DNA of 64,000 bases from positions 3,468,842 through 3,532,841 of the forward strand of contig CP096135.1 of the NCBI GenBank assembly GCA_023213195.1. The letters are read 5' to 3'. Under the pieces are notes generated by a model. That model saw nothing but the letters and a program-made list of their open reading frames with translations. It searched no databases and was not told the origin of the DNA. Origin of the DNA: Sphingobacteriales bacterium JAD_PAG50586_3. Lineage in GTDB: Bacteria > Bacteroidota > Bacteroidia > CAMBQF01. Numbering within the stretch: position 1 is the stretch's first letter; every line of letters starts with the position of its first letter. Position numbers and translations under genes: made by a program. Below, one piece after another: positions 59,588 to 64,000 of this stretch.

Positions 59588-60138
59588 CTATTCTTTCTCT
59601 ACTTGCATAAAGTTGAGCTCTAACGGGGTTTTACGGCCAAATATCTTAACCATAACTTTCAATTTCTTTTTCTCCTCGTTAATCTCTTCAATTACACCGC
59701 TAAAGCTGTTGAATGGGCCATCTATTACCTTTACAGTTTCGCCAACTATATAAGGTATGCTCATTTCTTCATCTTTCTCGGCCAACTCATCAACTTTACC
59801 CAAAATACGGTTTATCTCGGTAAGGCGCAATGGTACAGGGTCGCCCCTTTTGTTTCGCCTAAAAAGCCAATTACACCGGTAATATTTTTAAGTATGTGAG
59901 GTATCTCACCTACTAATGCAGCCTCTATTAATATGTAGCCCGGATAAAAGCTGCGCTCTTTGCTCACCTTTTTACCGTTGCGTATTTGGTACACCTTTTC
60001 GGTAGGTATTAGTACCTGAGAAATGTATTCTTCCAGTTTGTTACGGTTTATCTCCGCTTCAATCTGGCCCTTTACCTTTTTCTCCTGGCCACTAATTGCC
60101 CTTACAACGTACCACTTCTTTACAGGTGCTTCTGTCAT
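59588..60138 (-). CDS. nusG: Transcription termination/antitermination factor NusG (one frameshift)
   Basis: About 183 residues. The N-terminal NGN domain (KKWYVVRAISGQEKKVKGQI, RSFYPGYILIEA) contacts RNA polymerase. The C-terminal KOW domain (GETVKVIDGPFNSFSGVIEE, then KVMVKIFGRKTPLELNFMQV) contacts Rho or S10. The frame breaks at C4 59844-59847; one added base gives GETKGGDPVPLRLTEINRI. NusG is generally essential, so this is most likely a sequencing error. Confidence 0.95.
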
Positions 60139-60150
60139 AACTAATTATAA

Positions 60151-60333
60151 TTAATAAACCAGGCTTAACAAGAAGCTAAAAGCGGTATCAATACCAAAAA
60201 CTAACAGGCCTATAATAAGCGATGCTGTCATTACTATTATAGCGCTCTCCTGAAGCTCGCTCCAAGTTGGCCAAGAAACCTTAGTGGTTAACTCGTTGTA
60301 GGTTTCTGTTATAAATAAGCGTATCCTCGACAT
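60151..60333 (-). CDS. secE: Preprotein translocase subunit SecE
   Basis: 60 residues, one membrane helix (SAIIVMTASLIIGLLVFGID), preceded by the conserved amphipathic segment YNELTTKVSWPTWSELQESA. It is the minimal SecE form, stabilising SecY. It sits 12 bp upstream of nusG, the conserved arrangement. Confidence 0.95.
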   Translation of the reverse strand: MSRIRLFITETYNELTTKVSWPTWSELQESAIIVMTASLIIGLLVFGIDTAFSFLLSLVY

Positions 60334-60368
60334 TTCTGTTTTTCTTAGCTCTACTATTTAAAATATTG

Positions 60369-60439
60369 CAGGGGTGGAGAGATTCGAACTCCCATCAACG
60401 GTTTTGGAGACCGCTATTCTACCCTTGAACTACACCCCT
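60369..60439 (-). tRNA. tRNA-Trp (CCA)
   Basis: Cloverleaf with a perfectly paired acceptor stem AGGGGTG/CACCCCT. The anticodon loop shows CCA between GGTCT and AAACC-type arms, and the T loop is GTTCGAATC. It lies between tuf and secE. Confidence 0.95.
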
Positions 60440-60452
60440 TACAAAGGTGAAG

Positions 60453-60483
60453 AAAGGCATCCCGATAAATCGGGACGCCTTTT
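60453..60483 (-). terminator. Hairpin downstream of tuf
   Basis: Arms AAAGGC-a-TCCCGAT and ATCGGGA-c-GCCTTT around AA, 34 bp past the tuf stop. On the minus strand only a short CTTTCTTC follows, so termination may be partial and allow read-through to tRNA-Trp and secE. Confidence 0.6.
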
Positions 60484-60516
60484 CATATGTTCTGTCCGGG
60501 CTAAAACCCGTTATAA

Positions 60517-61704
60517 TTACTTAATAATTTCAGTAACCTGACCTGCACCTACGGTACGGCCACCTTCGCGGATAGCGAAACGTAGACCTTTATCCATAGC
60601 TACCGGAACAATTAGGTTAACTGTGATAGTTAAGTTGTCACCAGGCATAACCATCTCGCGACCTTCTGGTAAGAAGATTTCGCCGGTTACGTCAGTGGTG
60701 CGTAGGTAAAACTGAGGACGGTAACGGTTGTGGAAAGGAGTGTGACGACCACCTTCTTCTTTCTTCAATACGTAAATCTCAGCTTTAAATTCAGTGTGAG
60801 GAGTGATAGAACCTGGCTTGGCAATAACCATACCGCGACGGATATTGTTTTTGTCAATACCACGTAGTAATAAACCTACGTTATCACCAGCTTCACCGTA
60901 ATCAAGTATTTTACGGAACATCTCAACACCTGTTACTACTGACTTCATTTTCTCTTCTTGCATACCAAGAATTTCAACCTCGTCAGAAGTGTTGATTACA
61001 CCGCTCTCTATACGACCTGTGGCAACAGTACCACGACCGGTAATAGAGAACACGTCTTCAACTGGCATTAGGAATGGACGGTCTTTATCGCGTGGAGGAA
61101 CCGGGATGAAGCTATCAACAGCATCCATCAATTCTACAATTTTAGGAAGCCATTTAGCATCAAGATTAAGGCCACCAAGAGCTGAACCTTGTATAACTGG
61201 AGTTGCATCACCATCAAAACCGTAGAAGGTTAATAGTTCGCGAATTTCCATTTCAACAAGCTCAAGTAACTCAGGGTCATCAACCATGTCTACCTTGTTC
61301 ATGAAAACAACTAGCTTAGGTACACCTACCTGACGAGCCAAAAGGATGTGCTCGCGGGTTTGAGGCATAGGGCCGTCAGTTGCAGCTACAACAAGAATAG
61401 CGCCGTCCATTTGGGCAGCACCAGTTACCATGTTTTTTACGTAGTCAGCGTGACCTGGGCAGTCAACGTGAGCGTAGTGACGGTTAGCCGTCTCGTACTC
61501 AACGTGTGATGTGTTAATAGTGATACCGCGCTCTTTTTCTTCGGGAGCGTTGTCAATTGAGTCGAACGAACGCAACTGGGCAAAGCCTTGCTGAGCTAAT
61601 ACAGTAGTAATAGCAGCAGTTAGAGTGGTTTTACCGTGGTCAACGTGGCCAATAGTACCAATGTTAACGTGTGGTTTGTTCCGTTCAAATTTTTCTTTAG
61701 CCAT
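60517..61704 (-). CDS. tuf: Elongation factor Tu
   Basis: 395 residues, complete. GTP-binding motifs [14 protein letters not shown] (G1), [15 protein letters not shown] (G3) and NKVDMVDD (G4), plus the effector region [12 protein letters not shown]. Delivers aminoacyl-tRNA to the ribosome. It follows four tRNA genes and precedes tRNA-Trp. Confidence 0.99.
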   Translation of the reverse strand: MAKEKFERNKPHVNIGTIGHVDHGKTTLTAAITTVLAQQGFAQLRSFDSIDNAPEEKERGITINTSHVEYETANRHYAHVDCPGHADYVKNMVTGAAQMDGAILVVAATDGPMPQTREHILLARQVGVPKLVVFMNKVDMVDDPELLELVEMEIRELLTFYGFDGDATPVIQGSALGGLNLDAKWLPKIVELMDAVDSFIPVPPRDKDRPFLMPVEDVFSITGRGTVATGRIESGVINTSDEVEILGMQEEKMKSVVTGVEMFRKILDYGEAGDNVGLLLRGIDKNNIRRGMVIAKPGSITPHTEFKAEIYVLKKEEGGRHTPFHNRYRPQFYLRTTDVTGEIFLPEGREMVMPGDNLTITVNLIVPVAMDKGLRFAIREGGRTVGAGQVTEIIK

Positions 61705-61784
61705 GACAGATAATGGTTTTTTTTAACGGTTGTTATTTGTTATTTTACTATTTATTTAAATTCTAAAAAAACTCTAAAATTTAG

Positions 61785-61856
<72 letters not shown>

Positions 61857-61939
61857 TGGTACTCTCATTAAAAGCAGAACTTTCGTCCTCCTCTCTCAAT
61901 ACTCATTAAAAAGACAGCAGCTACCTGCCTCCTTTTTTG

Positions 61940-62012
61940 AGCGGAAGACCGGGCTCGAACCGGCCACCCTCAGCTTGGAAGGCTGATGCTCTACCAAATG
62001 AGCTACTTCCGC
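61940..62012 (-). tRNA. tRNA-Gly (TCC)
   Basis: Acceptor GCGGAAG/CTTCCGC, anticodon loop TTCCAAG gives TCC, T loop GGTTCGAGCCC. Confidence 0.95.
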
Positions 62013-62061
62013 GCTTTGGCGCTATTAAAGGTTACCCCTTAACAGTGCCGGACTTTTTTTG

Positions 62062-62141
62062 TGGGGGAGAAGGATTCGAACCTTCGAAGATTTCTCAACG
62101 GATTTACAGTCCGTCCCATTTGGCCACTCTGGTATCCCCCT
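62062..62141 (-). tRNA. tRNA-Tyr (GTA)
   Basis: Type II tRNA with a long variable arm (about 79 nt). The anticodon loop CTGTAAA gives GTA. The exact first base is uncertain by one. Confidence 0.92.
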
Positions 62142-62192
62142 AAAATAAAAGCCTTTAAAAACTTAATACTAAATTTTCAAAGAACTGTACTG

Positions 62193-62266
62193 AGCCGGTG
62201 GACGGATTCGAACCGCCGACCAGCTGATTACAAATCAGCTGCTCTGGCCAGCTGAGCTACACCGGC
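62193..62266 (-). tRNA. tRNA-Thr (TGT)
   Basis: Acceptor GCCGGTG/CACCGGC, anticodon loop TTTGTAA gives TGT, T loop GGTTCGAATCC. First gene of the tRNA-tuf operon. Confidence 0.95.
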
Positions 62267-62336
62267 TGACCTGTGAACCGCGCTAACTAAGCTTTTGGCA
62301 TTGTTATTGCGATGCACCCCCTCACAAAAAGGACTG

Positions 62337-62367
62337 CAAATGTAGTGCTTTTTACTTTACACGCAAA
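62337..62367 (-). promoter_or_regulatory. Promoter of the tRNA-tuf operon
   Basis: Full Bacteroidota consensus on the minus strand: TTTG (62364-62367), 19 bp, then TACATTTG (62337-62344). The predicted start of transcription is ~62330, about 64 bp before the first tRNA. Best promoter in the window. Confidence 0.82.
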
Positions 62368-62427
62368 CAATTCTGAAAGATTTTTTTGCAGGTAGTGGGT
62401 AGTGAGTCGTGTACAGTGGTTTGTTTA

Positions 62428-62582
62428 CTACTTACACAAGGATTTCAGCAGTCCGTTAAGAAGCTTAACCACCTCTACAACAGTCGCTTCTATTTCTTCG
62501 ATACTGTGTTGTGAGACATACTTTAATCGCTTGGCTATGATTAATTGGGTTTCTAATTCTGCTAAAAAGCCCCTTGCCCCTA
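62428..62582 (-). pseudogene. C-terminal fragment of a four-helix bundle (23S rRNA IVP-type) protein
   Basis: An in-frame minus-strand segment encodes GFLAELETQLIIAKRLKYV, then HSIEEIEATVVEVVKLLNGL LKSLCK, with a stop at 62428. This matches the last third of four-helix bundle proteins of the TIGR02436 type. It has no start. At its 5' edge it meets a CCCCTTGCCCCTAACCCC-type palindrome beside the next gene's end. Together with the promoter it accounts for most of the 62267-62587 gap. Confidence 0.6.
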
Positions 62583-62587
62583 ACCCC

Positions 62588-64000
62588 TTAGTTAAAAAAC
62601 CTCCAGTTTATGCCAAATTTAAAGGCCCTGTCGTTCATGGGGTAGTTGGGGTATTGTAGGTACGTTTGGCCAAGAAGGCCCGATGTAACGTGTTCTGCTT
62701 TTAAGAAAACCCGCGCCTTTTTTATTTGTGCGTCTACAAAAACATCAACATAAGGATAATTACCTACGCTGGTTTGGTTTTGAATGTAGAACTGGCCCGT
62801 GGCAGGCATGTAGTTTGGCGCGTTGTAGGCGGTATTGTAGAATACATCTACCCCCACAGCCAGCAGCAAGGCCTTTTTAAACACGTAGTTGCGGTAGTAT
62901 ATGCTGCCGCGGAGTATAAGGTTTGGTAATGGCAACAGGTCTGATATTACATATTGGCCGGTGGCGTACCCATCAAAATGCCATTTTTTTGCATGGAAGC
63001 GCTTTACCACCTGTGTGGCAAAAACCACCACACCCTCATCGGCCTGTTGCGGTAGCGCCTGTTGGTTATAGTATATGTACTGGCGCATATCTGTTACCCA
63101 TGTCGATGCATCAAGCTTTAGCTTTTGGCTTTTAAAGGTGGCAAACAGGGTATTGGCAAAGGTCTTTTTAAAGCTATTGTTCCAGATGAAGTTGTTTGAT
63201 ACGTAGCGGCTTTGTATATACGTAGGTTCATAGGCCTTAACAATCAACCCAAGTTCAAACCTGTTATTCTGGTTGCCTAGACTGTCTATTGCCGATTTAG
63301 ACAGTGAAAAACGCCCCTCATAATCGCCAATGTTGTAGCCCGCTAAAAATATAGTTGCCGATGCATTAAGCGCAAAGCCTTTAAACACGGGCAGCCTAAC
63401 ATTACCACCCACATATAGGTTATAGCCTTTGTCATTAACAATGGCAGAGTCTGGCAGGCCCCAGGTATGGGTATACCATTTTAAATACTGGTGCCCCGCA
63501 AAGGCATCAAACACCCGTACTTCGCGCCCTGTGCGTTCTGATAGCAGCTTAAGCCCTACCCTATTCTCTATAACGGTATTGTTGGTACGGTCGTGCGTAG
63601 CAAGGGTATCGTATAAATAAGCCGGGTAAAAAGTGTTAGCCAGTTTAGATGTGTCGTTATACATCAGCGCCTTATCGGTCAAATCAAACACATGGTACAA
63701 GCGCAATGCGGTAGTAGTTTTAAGCTTTAGGGTATCGTTTTTATAAGCGGTGGTATCAATCTTGCGTGTTAAGTCCAGCGACTGTTGCACATGCACAGAC
63801 CGGGTGCGCCATACATTTTTAGCACCATACAGGTTAACATCATACAACTGGCGGTTGGCTTCTGTATTGTCAGTAAAAGGGGCTAAATCGGCCAAGCCAC
63901 CGTTTACCCTTGCACTCATGTTATTGCGCGCCCCGCTAAACACCAGGCGGTACTTATCGTTTTTACTTTGGTACGATGAGTATAGCAGCCAGTTGGTATT
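62588..64000 (-). CDS. Putative porin (Porin_10-like), partial
   Basis: At least 470 residues, continuing past the right edge. Beta-barrel strands with alternating aromatic residues (FRLVFSGARNN-type, YNLYVGGNVRLPVFKGFALN, YDGYATGQYVISDLLPLPNL-like), ending FKFGINWRFFN with a terminal aromatic residue, as in outer-membrane barrels. Repeated periplasmic turns with Asp/Ser fit the putative porin family of Bacteroidota. The apparent Met in the frame at 63943 is an internal GTG, so the true start lies outside the window. Confidence 0.75.
   Translation of the reverse strand, partial: NTNWLLYSSYQSKNDKYRLVFSGARNNMSARVNGGLADLAPFTDNTEANRQLYDVNLYGAKNVWRTRSVHVQQSLDLTRKIDTTAYKNDTLKLKTTTALRLYHVFDLTDKALMYNDTSKLANTFYPAYLYDTLATHDRTNNTVIENRVGLKLLSERTGREVRVFDAFAGHQYLKWYTHTWGLPDSAIVNDKGYNLYVGGNVRLPVFKGFALNASATIFLAGYNIGDYEGRFSLSKSAIDSLGNQNNRFELGLIVKAYEPTYIQSRYVSNNFIWNNSFKKTFANTLFATFKSQKLKLDASTWVTDMRQYIYYNQQALPQQADEGVVVFATQVVKRFHAKKWHFDGYATGQYVISDLLPLPNLILRGSIYYRNYVFKKALLLAVGVDVFYNTAYNAPNYMPATGQFYIQNQTSVGNYPYVDVFVDAQIKKARVFLKAEHVTSGLLGQTYLQYPNYPMNDRAFKFGINWRFFN

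Overview
This is a chromosomal window from a Bacteroidota bacterium, most likely a Chitinophagales/Sphingobacteriales-type lineage (lineage inferred from gene content). The signs are a type IX secretion and gliding block (gldJ, two PorP/SprF-family genes, porU), a CHU_C gliding-associated surface protein, a DUF4295 gene, Porin_10 and MuiA-type proteins, almost no Shine-Dalgarno sites, and several -7 elements of the Bacteroidota form TAnnTTTG. One promoter, ahead of the tRNA-tuf operon, fits the TTTG-N19-TAnnTTTG consensus exactly.

Layout. 1-9.7 kb: a truncated secreted protein, a DUF349 gene, a TerB/DnaJ co-chaperone, a biotin carboxyl carrier protein, two tandem membrane proteins sharing a four-cysteine module, a YdeI-like protein, an AT-rich membrane gene and a lipoprotein. 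9.8-16.8 kb: gcvP, a secreted DUF6515-like protein, two small secreted EF-hand proteins and a pseudouridine synthase with a long repetitive tail. 17-25.8 kb: gldJ, two porP/sprF paralogues, porU and proline dehydrogenase. 26-33 kb: aroC, a polytopic membrane protein, an outer-membrane barrel, then rpmG-DUF4295-ftsY-(unknown)-rimO. 33-37.8 kb: a GNAT enzyme, a Fic protein with a small convergent candidate antitoxin, a VOC protein, a GlmU-family protein and a DUF1295 protein. 37.8-48.4 kb: a CHU_C protein, kynA, ctlX, a DJ-1-like lipoprotein, a MuiA-like protein, a DUF998-like membrane protein and a Tat-type phosphoesterase. 49-62.3 kb: the core operon on the minus strand, tRNA-Thr/Tyr/Gly/Thr-tuf-tRNA-Trp-secE-nusG-rplKAJL-rpoBC. 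62.4-64 kb: a gene fragment and a partial porin.

Two themes run through the window. First, about 20 single-base indels break otherwise normal genes, including rpoB, nusG and gcvP. At least twelve are one base missing from a short homopolymer, so I read them as assembly errors and annotate each gene across its break. Second, the intergenic gaps are packed with dispersed repeat families: a ~150-290 bp element with a covarying hairpin (six copies), a 33-bp unit in two clusters (seven copies), a CCCG-loop-CGGG palindrome family, paired CT/AG-rich hairpins, and degenerate micro-repeats that contain stop codons. Short open frames inside these elements are not genes.

The most interesting biological candidates are the Fic/antitoxin pair at 33.9-34.7 kb, whose small partner carries the Fic-inhibitory T-x3-E-N motif, the 33-bp repeat clusters, the covarying hairpin element, and the tandem four-cysteine membrane proteins.
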